Positions 22,101 through 35,200 of a stretch of DNA of 64,000 nucleotides are shown here, in pieces (the stretch's first letter is position 1; each line of letters starts with the position of its first letter). The DNA is taken from NCBI GenBank assembly GCA_037178625.1, contig CM074136.1, forward strand, positions 2,170,001 to 2,234,000. Direction: 5' to 3'. The translations under genes and the position numbers were made by a program. The notes under the pieces are model-generated. The model had not been told where the DNA came from. It was given only the letters and a program-made list of their open reading frames with translations, and did not search any database. Origin of the DNA: Skeletonema tropicum. Lineage: Eukaryota > Bacillariophyta > Thalassiosirophyceae > Thalassiosirales > Thalassiosiraceae.

Positions 22101-25100
22101 GCGGAATACAGTGAGGTTACCCAGCGTAAGATTTTGTTTCAATTTGCAAAATTGTGCACCGCACAGTTTTACCAAAGAAGATGGCGGAATACACAACTGC
22201 ACTGAATTCAGTGTGAGAGACAACTTTCATCTTCAGAGCACACTTACCTTTGCACAATGTTCTGCACTGCTTCTTTCTCCTTCTTGGACGTGTGGTTCTT
22301 CTTGCTGGCGTATGCTACGACATATTTGCAAACGTTCTCAATCTCGCTGACATCGGGTTTGTCTGGATGTGACCTATAAACCAGTAGCTGGATATCTATG
22401 TTTGCCCTCCAGGTTTGCAACAGTGTCCTACTGTGCTGACATGACTTTCGCGACTTTGTACGGCGTAGTTGGAAGTGTTCCACTCCCTTTTGATCTGTTA
22501 CTATCACCGATACTTTGCTGAGTGGTTTCCCATCTGTATCACACTTGCCGTACTCTGTCTCCGTACCGTACCCAAACCTACACTCACGACGTTCGCATTT
22601 CGTATTTGTACCAAGGCAATACACATTGCAGTGGTGCACCATGCACTCCTGGCACAGCATTCGGGCGTCCTCTCCCTTATGCACGCTTTCGCAGAACCGA
22701 TGCATTAGCGGATTTGTTGAGTCGGGAGATCTGTCCGACACGTGGTTCTCATTCACTTCGACGTCGGCTGTCATGTCGAGCACATTTGTCGCGTATGTTT
22801 CCAGCACTTTGGCCTTTTCCTCTTCCGTGTCTGCTCGATAGAAGTCATTCAGATATGCCTTGTCCTTGGAAATGCCCAACAAGTGCAGATGTATCTGACC
22901 CCTTCCTGGCGCAAATTCGACTCTTGCCCAGTAATGCTCGATACCAAGCGCGTCCTTCGCAACTGTGTCGAGAAAGACTTTCGACCTCTTCATGAAAAAA
23001 TCATTGACATACACTGTGAATCTCTTGACTGATTTGGTCATGGCCTTGAAGTCGTTTTTCTGCAGCAATTCGACCTGTTTGAGATTTTGTGCAGTTCGCT
23101 CAAGGCTGATCATCAGACGACGTAGATCCGGCCACCAGTTTTCGGCACAAGATAACGTGATGAAATGGGTAGGCGGACCGTGTCCACGTGAAATATGGAA
23201 GTCAATCCACGATTCTAGCTCGTCCTGCTTCCCCCTCCAGAAACTGTCTGATCCACGTATACCCCTAGCGATGTATCGCAACTTGTTAATATAGCTCATA
23301 TCACCCTGCCTCAACTGCTGCTGCAACTCCTCCACAGTTGGTGGCATTCTCACACTCGCACCAAGGAAGTTCTTGTCTTTGTAAAAGAAATTGCCCTGGG
23401 TATTGTTCGTATGACGCTGCAGCATGTTGAAGACGTACAGGCAAAACATCTGATCGTTAATGAATCTTCCATCTTGGTACCGTATCAAGTGAGTGGCCCA
23501 GCTACGGATATCTTTGACTTTCCCACGTCTGAGATCGTACACGTCTCCAATACCGCCAGGGAAGAGCCAAGGGAATGCATTCACGAACACTTGTCCCGTC
23601 GAATCAAACTCACTGTTGATGGTTTCGATTGGTTGACATGGATTGTCGTTGGCATAATGTTGCAAGTACAAGATAAAGATGCTGGTTTAGCTAAATCGAG
23701 TGGTAATTTGAACACAATCGAATCATTCAATGGCAAAGAATACACTCACTTTATTGGCGCATTGTGGTCGATGGGAGGGAAGTTGAGGACCTTTTCCTTC
23801 TGATTCGTTGCATTGGCTATAACTTTAAATTCCTTCACGATTTTGGCCTGTTTCGAGTTCGGTAAGGTATTGTTGTAGTTCGGGTGTACTGTCTCCATTT
23901 CAAACTCGTCTTCGTTGTTCTTGTCCTCTGGTGTACCTGTCTGATTGCCAGACAGTGTTTCTGCGGCGTCAGCCACGGCATCTCGTCTGCTGGGCTTTGT
24001 GTTCAGAGTGTATTTCTTCGCGACGTCATACAATGATCCATTCTTGATCCAATCTAGATTGGTTTCCTTAATTGTGATTCCATGATATCCACTGTGATTA
24101 AGTTTGAGCCACTTGAGAGCCGCTATTACTTTCCTCTTGTTCACTTTGTAATGACGGCTGATAGATTCCCCCGTCACGCGGTTGCTGATATGCCGCACAA
24201 ATGTTACCATACTCGTCTCAGTCTGTGGCAATTCCATGCACATGTTATTTATATCCTGAGGAAAGCACACGCAATGACCGTTAATGCCATAGATACCATC
24301 CTTGATGTGCATCGACGGAATCATGGGCGAACACCTCCGAATCAGGAGCTTCTCTGACATAGTCAGATCTTTCAGCTCACTGGGTATGTCGTATCTTACC
24401 ACGGGATTGCCATTTTCGTCAATCTTCATAACTCCTTCGCTGTCCCGCTCGTACCAGACTGGGTGGAAGTTGTTCTTCAAGAAATAGTCCGATTCTTTAT
24501 GTTTCTTCGTTCTGCAAGTGGAGCAGATGACCTCCTCGCATCGTGTGGCACTCTCCTTGACTTTCTCCGAAAATTCGAGCCTGTTCTCGCGGCAGACACT
24601 GCAAGTTTGCAGCTGCAGCGTCTTCATTTTATATTCGAATTTCAACATCTCCTCGATAGTCTGCCTCGATCGATTCGTTTCTTTGGAACGGCCGTGTTCG
24701 CCGTAACAGGGATTGTCCATGAAGGTGATGTCAAATTTGATGGCGATTGTGACTCCATTCGTCTTAATCCGGTTGTTCACAGCGTCCTTCAAAGACTTAA
24801 TTGACTTGTTGAACTCATCCTTCGTGGAAGCTGCAAATGGCTCCTTTTCGTAGAATTTGTCAACGATGCCGTAATTTAGCGTATGTACATACATCTTGTT
24901 CACCGCTGATTTAGCTCTGTCATACTCAACGCCGTCCTTGGCCCATCGGATGTAAGTGTGTGTCGCACGCCTCTTATCCAAGTACTTCTCTTCTGTCCTC
25001 ACCTTCACTGTTTCACCCCAATGACTGGTATTTGTTGACCCACACGACGTCCTCTCTCTTTTATTTTTCTCCGACCTAGAAGTGAACATGGGGATCTGTT

Positions 25101-27482
25101 CTTCTTCTTGTTCTTCTTCCTTTTGGTTTGTACCTGCAGTTGGTTCTCCACTAGCATTGCTCTCGGCTGGACTGGTGGTGTCAGCAGTGGTAGCGGTCCC
25201 TCCACTATTGATATCATTCTCTACCACTCCGTCTACCTCGTCGTCCTCATCAACCGTCTCGAATGGTGGAATGACTACCACCTTGTCGAGACCCTTCCAC
25301 TTAGGCGAAGGATTGACCAGCCTCTTGTCTTCCATAGGTCGAACGATCTCGATGCGCTTTACCTGGTGGACCTTCCTACTGAGCCATGTCCCATTCGATA
25401 CTTGGAGAATTCTGTCAGAGGAGAGAGCCCCAATCGACACAATCTGACCCTTCATGGGTGCATCCTTCTTTGAACTGCGGTATTCTATGATATCTCCCAG
25501 CTGTACGAATACATTCAAGTCGCTTGAGTCGGCATCCCCGTCATCGCGGGCGAGATTGCAATCCAGGTCGATGTAATTGTATGTCTTGTCGGTTCTGTAA
25601 TGTATCTGATCGAGGTCGCCTGCACAAAATGATGTCATTAGTAAAATGGAGCAGTGCACAATTTTACCAATAGTTGTGTACCATGTACAACATAGTTCAA
25701 AATAAACTCACCTGTGGTATCAGCGGACAGGTCGTCGTCATCATCGTCCAATTGAGAGTAAGACGAATCGCTGTTGGACACATGATCGGATTTATCGCCA
25801 ACTGAGTCATCGCTTGTCTGTGTCACGGGAGATATAATCTCCACATCATCGTCATCATCCTCATCATCACTTTCGCTCAAGCAGTCAATCAATGTATCTC
25901 GGTGATTTCGATACAGGCTGGTGATGTGTACTATGAGGTCATACATTTCGGTCCTCAATCTATTGATGTCGTCTGCGTTGTAATCAAACAAGTCATGACT
26001 GCTTATACAGCTGGCGAAATTGTCAGTGAAATCTTTATTCTTGACCTTCAAGTCAACCATCTGAACTAGATTGTAAGCGTAGCGACATACGTGTACGCCA
26101 CAGTCGTAGCCGTTCCCCTGGTCCATAACTGGTATAACACAAAAGAGCGTGAGATTGAGATAGTGAAACGACACAGTAACTGAAATTGATTGACTGATAG
26201 ACTTCGCTCACCTTCGGGAAAATGCAATTGGAACGACTTGTGTCTATGAGAGAAAGGCATCTCGAATCTATCTAGCGCATCATCATGATGCCTTCTCCAC
26301 TCTGCGTTGAGAACGTTTCGAACAGCTTGCGCTATTTCCCTCCTGTTGTGGAGAGTACCGCTCCCAAGTGAATCCAAGTGTATCATAGCTGTGACATCTT
26401 TGCTGTAGGTCGTATCCCCAAATCTTGCTTTGGTCTGTTTTATCAGGTTTGGATTCAGTACCGCTACTAACGACCAATGACTGGCAAGGTGCACAGGAAA
26501 CATGACGATTTTCTTCTCGAAAATGTTGACATTCTTCAGGAACTTCTTCATCGTGTCACTGTACCCCTCGCTCAGGACCCCTGACAGGAGATACGTTGAA
26601 CAGATGTGCACAGAAGAAGCGTTGTCGCCAGGGCATCTGGGTGTTGATATCCACTTGAACCAGAATTGCAGTACCGCGTCATTTAACCACTGTCCAGGTT
26701 TAAGCGTCGCCAGATCCATTCCGTGAACAATCAAATTCCTTTTCATACTGTCCCTGAGAGAGTTCTCGAAAAATGCGGCGTAGTTTGATGCATCATCTTG
26801 CCCGATGAGTTTTGCCAGCCTGTGGGATAGGTCAGTCGAACATTTGTCTGCAAGCAAGAGGCTGCTATTGCTCGTCTTGAAAGGTATCACGAAACATTGT
26901 GATAATATGTCGACTGCCACTGGCAATGGTGTAAAGCTTTTCTGGGTCACCGATGATGCAGATGGTGGTTCAGCCGAGATCACATTCTGCTGTTGTCGTA
27001 TGCCTGCACGAACCAAGTCATCACAGACTGTGCGCGCATTGGGACTCTTGACATCGTGCTGCTGAAGCGTAACAATGCTGGATAACGCCACAACTACAAT
27101 GATTGTAGTTAGCAGCTCAGACGGTCCTCCCTTTCTTGCATTGAATTGTATCACCGACTCGCGGTGACCTTCCTGTAATTTGAGAGCGACGGATTTGCTT
27201 TGCTCTTTAATTACCTTAATCAGTATTCCTTTATTACGTAGTTGCTTAACTCCAAGGACAGTCCGTAACCAGCTCGTCACGAAAAGTATGATGTGCGGCA
27301 AAGATATTACAGTCGCTTGGTAATTTGGTAAAATTGTGCAGTGGACAGATTTACAAATGTCAGTCAGTAAGTGATACCAAACCAAAGCAAATACGAATCA
27401 AAGCGTACGACAACGTGATGGCAACACTCACTTGGCGTTGTCGTCGATTCACCTACATGTGACTCCTTCACCGGAGTGACAA
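19150..27482 (-). CDS. Helitron-type Ulp1-like protease / Rep (HUH) / PIF1-like helicase
   Basis: Exons fitted by splice consensus and phase: 27482-27432; an exon starting somewhere before 27060 and ending 26212; 26128-25712; 25619-23750; 23681-22248; 21988-19876; 19761-19150. True start unknown. Total about 2,450-2,500 residues. Domains in order: Ulp1/SENP-type C48 peptidase with His in SHWSLVAV, Asp in HLDSLGS, Gln and Cys in DQGNGYDCGVH; an acidic linker; a region with CxxC pairs and DUF6570-like PSMHIKDGIYGINGHCVCFP; the Helitron Rep domain with VFVNAFPWLFPGG, HUH motif QIHLHLLG and two tyrosines in KYVVAYASKK; then PIF1-like helicase with Walker A GMGGCGKS, DERS, GDDYQLPP, AITIHRCQGL and YVATSRGKT. 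All key residues appear intact, so it may be active. The host-like Ulp1 fusion at the N-terminus is unusual. Two introns carry the block palindrome. Confidence 0.88.
22053..22200. repeat. Tandem pair of block palindromes in intron
   Basis: Two direct copies of about 65 bp (22053-22120, 22136-22200) within the intron 21989-22247. Each holds GCAAAATTGTGCAC then GCACAGTTTTACC. The flank gatggcggaatacac is duplicated too. Confidence 0.8.
25641..25671. repeat. Block palindrome in intron
   Basis: GTAAAATGGAGCAGTGCACAATTTTACC lies in the 92-bp intron 25620-25711 of the Helitron gene; the palindrome takes up a third of the intron. Confidence 0.75.
27324..27358. repeat. Block palindrome in 5' intron of the Helitron gene
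   Basis: TTGGTAAAATTGTGC / agtggacagatttacaaa. Lies between the small 5' exon and the Ulp1 exon; the right half is degraded. Confidence 0.65.
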
Positions 27483-27640
27483 CTGCAAGTACAAGAACGC
27501 AATTAAAAGAAAAAGGCGCTGATTAGTAAACGACGACGAAATTTCTTATTGTTAAAAAGAAATGCAGATATATCCCAATTCATGTATAGAATCCCACCAA
27601 TCCTCCCCACCCCATTCTACTCCCCAAACTCAGTGGCTAA

Positions 27641-30600
27641 TCATTCCATGATAGTATCCTCAATAATTTCGTTCCAATCAGGAAAATTTCCACTCTTGAA
27701 GACATTTCTCCTCTCATTTTCAGTGACATCGTCAAACGACGAGTAACCAATAGATTGAAGGTGCGCTTTGATTCCGAAGTCGGTCAGGTACTTGTTCAAA
27801 GGTACTCCGTAAGTGACTGAATCAAACCCAGATTTCCAAGTATGTTGAAAGTCCGAAATAATGTCTTGCAAAAGCTCATTCCTGTCTTTGTATGGAACGT
27901 TCTTTTTGGGGCGGTTCCTGAACTTGCCCTCAAGGAATCGATTGTACATCGTGTTGTTATTCTCTTCCATGACCTTCAAAGCAATGTACGCTGGTTTTTC
28001 TGCATCGCTCATCAATTGCTTCATTCTGTTCTCGATCTTTCGCAAGTGGGTCTCGATCGGAAAGCTGCCAGTAGGTACCATAAGCACTGTAATCAACTTT
28101 GTCACTGGATAATTCGATGTAGTTTGTTTTCTCTTGAGAATGTTGTCGGTGGAGTAGTTTTGTTCCTTAATGAAGGTTTCCGTGAAACATTCGTACCAGT
28201 TAGGCACCGTGTCTCCAGCACTGGATACATTGTTCCAGTAAGTCAGTAGAATCGATCTGACATGCTCACCCTTCAGGTACCAGGCCCTACGCCCCATCTC
28301 CGTAAAGAAGATAATATAGACTTGTTTACTGGACTTGTTGTGTGTGATAGGACAAGACACTTCAACAGTAATCGGACTCAACGATGATTTCAGAGGAGAA
28401 GATGTACCAGTCGTGACAGAAGAAATATCCACGTTTTGCCATGCTCCACCGCCACCGCCACCGCCATTGTGACTATGATCACCTATAGTACTCTCGCTCC
28501 CCAATACCTCCATACCAGTCAAGCTTGTAGAACCGCCCGACTTGAACTCACCTTTCACTTCTTCAGCAGTAACCATCGACGAAGAAGTTGCAGGAGACGA
28601 TACAACATTGCTCTTCCCCTTTTCCAACAATTTGATCCTTTTCAACAGAGCAGCTTTTTCTTGAGCTAACCTGTCTTCAATGCTGCGTTTACACGGTTGA
28701 GAACCATGGTCGAGCAAGGATGTGGGCTTCCCAACCACCTTCTTCCTCACAGGAGTGGTAAAAAGAGACCTAGCAGTACTAGCATCACTGACTTCTTCAA
28801 TTACTTCGCTTGTAGCTTTGGTCAACTGGATAGAACCCCGCTTCTGCTCAGCGGTAAGACTACCACTCAGTTTCTTATACGGATTCTGCACAGGTTGAAC
28901 TTTGCTTACACGAAACGCAGAGACCCCAACAATGCAATCGTTACCTGAATCATGATCTTGATAAAGTAGACGAAACACAAGATTTCTGTCATCAATCGCC
29001 ACACCCGTCATGTTGTTTGCCCCCCAATCAGGTAAATTAATGACTGTAAAACTTTTCGCAGACCAGTCTTTGTGAGGGGGTATTGCAATCGCCACTCTAA
29101 CTTGGCAACGCACACAGATTGCGCTCAACAGAGATTTGTACCAATCAATTGAATGAGCGAGCGATCTCTTAAAATGAGTCTCTTCTTTCAACCACTCTGC
29201 GACAACTTTTTTGCTGCCTTCAGCGTAGACCTCGTTATTACAAAAGTCATCCAACTGACTAGCACACCATTTCAAGAATAACTCGTAAGTAAAACATTGC
29301 ATCGGATGGTTCGTCTCTTGAAAAAAGGCAAGTAAACTTCTTGCAATTGATGAAGGTAGGCCGAACTTATCACCTGGGTCAGACACTTCCAACTCATTCC
29401 AATTATTTGTCTCCTTCAACAGCTGGAATACTGATGATACAAAGCCATCATCCCTCACAACATCAATTTCATCACTGCTGCGGTCCGATGAATTATTTTG
29501 CTTTGATTGCTCGTCAGTACCACTGATATCATCGAATTGATCATCATCGTCATGACCATCTAGACCATCATCATCGGAAGTGGTCAAATCCAAATCCCTC
29601 TCGATATAAACGGACACACCAGCAACATTGTCACCACCATCACCGAGGCGACAATCAGTAATAGTGCGGTCAATGAGTAGCCTGAAATAGACTTTTCTTG
29701 GGCACTTTAGCCCGCCTGGAGCGAAGGAAACAATCCTCGTTTCACCGCTTTCTCCATGGCATCCATCAGGTGGCAGCAGCACACAAATTTCAAGACACAT
29801 GATTGTGCTCAATACATCGAGCAATGTGAAATACCAGTCAATCGAGCGATGTACTTTGTTGTATGAGTATTCGCATTCATAAATGAATTCGTCCATCACT
29901 CTTTTGATACGAGGATAGAAGGGTTCATTCGCAGCCATATACATGACATCAGCGACGAACGGCAGCAGTTTCTCCTCTGTGTTGAGAGCCACGTTATCAA
30001 CTACACAAGCGAGTGCGTGGAGGATACTAAAAGTGTTCCTCGGTACCAACTTGTCACCGGTCGGCCTCTGAACATGATCCGCACCAGCTGTAATGATTTG
30101 TTTCAATCGCATCTTCTTTGCTAATTTCGACATTGCCAAATTGTCAACATCGTCCGTAACAGAAAAAGTTTCTTGATACTCATTTACAACGAGTTTCCTG
30201 AGTCGTTGTACACTATCAGCAATATCACCTCTTGCAATCAAATCAACAGTATCAACGAAGTCATTAGGATTGCCATTCGACTTAGACGAGGGAGGAGCAG
30301 TCTCAGTGACGTTCGATGGAGAGGAATGTGCCTTCGCTCGCGTCAAACTCTTGAAAACTTTGTTGTCAGGGGAGAGGTAATGGTGGTAAATAGTTCCGCG
30401 GGATTTGCCGCCCTTACGCTTGATACTCTTCCTTTTCCATCCATCCGAGAGATCTGAATGGGTGTAATCAACCCACTCATTCTCGCTATGTAGAAGGCAG
30501 TTGCATTTATTTATTAGGTAAAATTGTTCAGTGATCGATTATACTAAAATGATTCAATAAGCAAGCGATACTTAGTGCGGCAGTGCACATGCACACAAAA

Positions 30601-31386
30601 TAAACTCACATGATAGTTGAATCAGGAGAGGCCTTCTCTCGGACAGGTACCGGTTTAGACTTTTTCGTGACAGCACCTTTCTCGGACAAATCCGGTTCAT
30701 CATCATCTTGAACAGGTTGATCACGGGAGCCCGAATGAGTTTTGTCTTCAAGTACAAGTTTCCCGTTCTCATCACTGGTGTGAAGTTGAAGGTTGAAAAA
30801 AAAACTTGTAAGTAAAAAGGAAAGACAGAATTTGTAAAACGGTACAATGAACAAAAATACCAAAATCATTGAACCACACGAAGGTTAACCTTCTCTCTTA
30901 CCAAAAATGCTCACAATTTGAAGTGTACGGCGCTTGGCTTGTACCTCCTTTCTGAGCAATAGCGGCAAACATTAAGAAGTTGACCGCTGCAGACACCAGA
31001 TCATCTTTGTCAGTAGAATCAGTCTTACCAACTGGGACATTCGGGTAATGTTCAGACAGTTCATTCAGGATGTACTTGATTGACCCGACTTCAAAGACGG
31101 AAAGAGCAGAAAAGAGCAGTTGTTCCTTCTCCAACTTGGCAACGTCAAACCCATCGCCTAATGCAACAGACGCTAGCAGCGAGAAGATACGATCGTCGGT
31201 ACGCACCAAACGCCAATTGATGTCTGTTACGCTCAATGCAATGACAGGAGCCGACGGTTTAGCGGCAGTCTTGACCCCTGACGAAGTAAGACGTGCATCG
31301 ACATTGCTCCGATTCCGCACGGCACGGAAGCCCTTACCATTACTACCAACGGTGGATATAACTGGATTTGTGTTGCCAAACTTCAT
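27641..31386 (-). CDS. 1,174-aa protein with MBD-like domain and internal duplication
   Basis: Three exons: 31386-30902, 30804-30610, 30485-27641; phases agree at both joins and the sum is 1,175 codons. The frame that seems to stop at 30898 actually ends at a GTAAGA donor. Residues about 228-282 (EWVDYTHS, then SDGWKRKSIKRKGGKSRGT, YHHYLSPDNKVFKSLTRAK) follow the methyl-CpG-binding (MBD) pattern GWxRxxxxRxxGxxxGxxxxYYxSPxGxxFRS; DNA binding is inferred. Two stretches of about 150 residues (near 29.7-30.1 and 28.9-29.3 kb) are repeats of each other: SIDWY, a hydrophobic segment, PP, a VxFRLL strand and VGVSxF/Y; they faintly recall OTU-type folds, but no catalytic Cys/His was seen. Acidic and low-complexity linkers lie between. 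The C-terminal 250 residues are unrecognised. Both introns contain a block palindrome. Function unknown. Confidence 0.75.
30515..30547. repeat. Block palindrome in intron 2 of the MBD-like gene
   Basis: GGTAAAATTGTTCAGTGATC then gattatacta, within intron 30486-30609. Confidence 0.65.
30832..30864. repeat. Degenerate block palindrome in intron 1 of the MBD-like gene
   Basis: TTGTAAAACGGTACAATG then aacaaaaataccaaa, within intron 30805-30901. Confidence 0.45.
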
Positions 31387-32259
31387 TATTTATTCGGACA
31401 ATGTAGAAATGTGATGATGTAAATGATGCAATGCATAATTTATGAGAGCTGTTGAACGGCTCGACAACGTACAAACTGCCTACATAACCGCCGCCAACGC
31501 ACCAGCGCAATAATCAGCAGAGAACAATGCAATCAATAACCAACCACGTCATGAAGTAAACGAGTTCCTTCGTAAGCTACGTCGGCAACACAAGATCTTG
31601 TGGTTCAACACATCGACAACACGTCGACAAAAAGATTCAGCTCAACACAAGACGTCGACGTGGAGTTAAGAACTGACGTATTGATCAGTACGTGGCCAAA
31701 GATCGGCAGTTATTCAAATGCAAACACGTCAGCAACCAACGTCGGCGTCTATTTAGACTTGCATCAATAGACGACTCGGCAGATAATGTAATTGAGCCAA
31801 TGTCGACCTGAGTACTTGCTGCATGAACTTAAATACTTTTTTGTTCATTGGATTTTGCCAACACCTGACTTCTGGTACTTTGTGACGTAAGACGATTGGA
31901 ATCAAGTGTACTAATTCCTTAAGTAACGAAGTTTACCACGTCACTCAGAGAAAAAATGAAGAAAATAGATGGTGACGGGGATGCACACCGGAAAGAACGA
32001 AGAAGCTCATCGACAATCTGACTTAATTAGCCTGGAAAAGTCCTTTCTACTTTCTAGCACAAATCAAGCGATTTTTAGATCTAAATCATAAGATATAGCA
32101 TCTAAATGACAATCAAAATGGGCATTTCAGCGGGGATAGGAGGGGGGAAAATCCCAACACTTCAAGTTTAAGTTCCGGAAGTAATTCAGAGCAAAGCACC
32201 GCACCCAACGAATCCGCCGCACAGATCTCGCATAAAACGCAACAGCGCTCCACCAAATC
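31387..32259. promoter_or_regulatory. Divergent promoter region of the two large accessory genes
   Basis: The 873-bp spacer separates start codons of the MBD-like gene (left) and the 1,187-aa gene (right), so it must hold both promoters. It is rich in ACGTCGGC, CGTCGAC and ACGTCAGCA-like words between 31575 and 31760. The block palindrome is absent here. No core promoter could be assigned. Confidence 0.5.
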
Positions 32260-35200
32260 ATGACCGACAAACAACATCCAACTGAACACGATAACGACGA
32301 CACCATGAACTCACCTGAAGCTACAGATGCAACTGAATCTGCGGTTGAATCTGCAGCTGAAGCTGTGGACGCAAAAAGCACGTTAAAGGAGACAACGAGT
32401 CCGCCGGACAACCAGATGAACACCCCCGGAAAGAATAACACACCTACCGATCATACTGCCGAGGCTGTCACCAGACCAACCACCAACAACGTTATCACCC
32501 CTGACAAACCAACAGCAGGTACAGAAACGACTACGCAGCAAGTCGAGGAAGATCGACCTGAGCATTACATCAAAGGCACAAATACGGGCCTGCCAACAAA
32601 AATTAGTGCTACGGTTTTCGTTTGCTTCACCCATTTGGATAAAGAAGGCAAATTGGTAGCGGAGAATGTAAATCAAGCGGTACCACAGCAAGAGAAGATA
32701 CTCGGGCTATTGAAACTGGTGGCTACGGGTAAATCCGGCGACAACAAAGAAATGAACGACAGTCAGATACACTTACACTTCAGCAAGAAAGCAGCGGAGG
32801 ATGATTCCGCGGAAGATTGCGTGAGTTTACTTTTGTTGAATCTGCGCAACGAACCATTTTGTAAAATTGATCACTGTACAAATTTGGGAATGTTGATTCG
32901 TTGATCGATTGCGATGTTGCACAGAACGAATTTGTAAATTTGATCACTGTACAATTTTGGTAATATTGATTCGTCGATCGATTGCTGCAGCCAAACTACA
33001 TCATGCTACTTGATTTGTATAATTGCTCACTGTGCGATTATACGAATATTGATTTATAGATCCGTTGCTGAACTCACAACTAACACTTGATTGATGCTAC
33101 TCCACATTAATAACAGGAGAAGACAGAACCAGTCAATGCAACTCATATGTCATTGATTGCATCCAGTGAAGAAGCGAGGACTAGTGTGGCTTACGGATTG
33201 CCATTCACGTATGTTCCAGAGCTATCACACTTAATCGACGTACTCAACGGAGATGATGGTAGTGGCACAGATGAAACGAAAAGAGAAATATCAGAGGCAT
33301 TAACTGCTAATGTGACAACAGTCGAAGGTCAACGAAAGCTTTTGAGCACTGCAAGAAAGCACCATTGGCTAGATGAAAGTCAAAATGAAGTCAATGTGGC
33401 AGTCCAAGATGGTATCGAGGGATTTGGTCATTTCTACACTTCCTTCACTGCTTCATTGAAATTCTATGTCACAGCTGTTGAAGGCAACCACCGCTTGATA
33501 GCATTATTGGCAGCTCTGCTGCGATGCAAAGTGAAGAGAGAGTCAGGCTACTTCTTCAAGCCAAGCAATCCCGGAGATCCGACGTTCTTGACCAATTCAT
33601 TCGTAGGAATTGAAGATAACGAACATGACGCCATGGAGAATGCTCTTGAGAAATTGAAAAAATCGGACAGTGATGCAATATTGAGCCACCCCTTCGACGC
33701 TCACATTACAGTAGCATCAAGGACTGCTACCGAATCTTTCCCCGCGCCTCACCTCGCGGAAACTCTTCTAGCCGAGAAAAGCAAGAACGTGAGCAAAAGG
33801 AAGCTTGGATCAACAGTACTAAATATATACAGAGGCTTAACTAAGCATAATTCTGTGAGAAGAGACCATGAGGATTGGACTGAGAAGGAAGTTGGTACTA
33901 ACGGTAAGATAGTCAGCAAAGGTAAAGTTTTGACCATAAAGGGGCTGAGAGCGCGAACGGCAAGGACACTTGAAGAGTTTGAAGATGACCCAAGTTTCAC
34001 CGAAGAGCCGCTCACTCAATACTACGAGAATCCAATGCGTGAATACGAGACGTGCCAAAACGAAGTGCAGCTCAGAGTTGATGGTGGAGGACCAAATGAT
34101 GTACTCAAATTGCCTGTCAAGTGTAATATGGACAACTTCGGTTCTACAGGGAACTACCCGATGACTGTTGAGCACAGCATGGCCAGATTTTTCCCACTCG
34201 CGGTAGCGGTACAGTCATTGCTTGAAACTGATGGAATGCAGCTATTTACCTCAAAGCAGATAAGCGCAATGTTGGCAGGCGGAATTATTATGCCAAGATC
34301 AGGAGTGAACACGATTGTGATACCCAAGGATGATACTGATGGAAAATACAATGACACGCCTAAACTATGGGACAGGTCAGTTGAAGGGATCATGGCGACA
34401 AGTACTGCAGCGTTGGTCTACACAGTCGAGTCTGCCAAACTGTTCAACGCAGATGCCTTGCTTGATCAAACTTTAAATGCCTTCAGCATCATGTCGCAAA
34501 CCAAAGATATGGCGAATGATTTGAGATTGAGTATTGGTAAGAACAAGCTTGGTATCATTTCATTCGTAAACTTGTGCTCGTTGTACCTTGACTAACAAGT
34601 ATCTATTCATTGAAATCAAGCGAAAAGTTTCGGATTGATTAGTATGGCAGCAAAAGAGATCGCAGTTGTCCTGAAGACGCTGAAGGAAGATGAAGGCACA
34701 GAGAGAGATGTGAATATCGCGGCACTAAACTTCATGGTGACAATGAATCTATTACACGAGTACATGCAACTCATTGCTTCTACCCCTGAAGACATCCAAG
34801 TTAGTGAAGACCTATTGAGAGAAGACAACCAGGATTTGGTCGGTGAAGCTATCAGAGAATTCTTGGTAAGAAAGAAAGACAAGGACAAGACTTCACGTCT
34901 CGATAAAGAGCAATTGGCAAGTAACGTCATTGAGGCGGTCAGAGTGACGAATGAGACAGGTGCAAGTTCAACCAAAAGACAAAGCAAGATACCGACTAAG
35001 GGTAGAGATGTGATGACCATCGTAACAGCTCCTGGTGATATGACACTAGTAGAGCTCATTTGCCACATCTTTTGTTGGAATGTGGTTCGATCCGCAGAGA
35101 AAGAGAGAGGCAATCCGAGAAAGCTCCAAGACCTCTTCTTCGGAAAAGACAAGCGATTCAAAACGACAAGCGACTCAGTGAAAACATCAAGTCAGTTGAT

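Noticed and set aside
30898..31386. Separate 162-aa gene ending at 30898
   Set aside because: The apparent stop is part of a GTAAGA splice donor and the next exon continues in phase.
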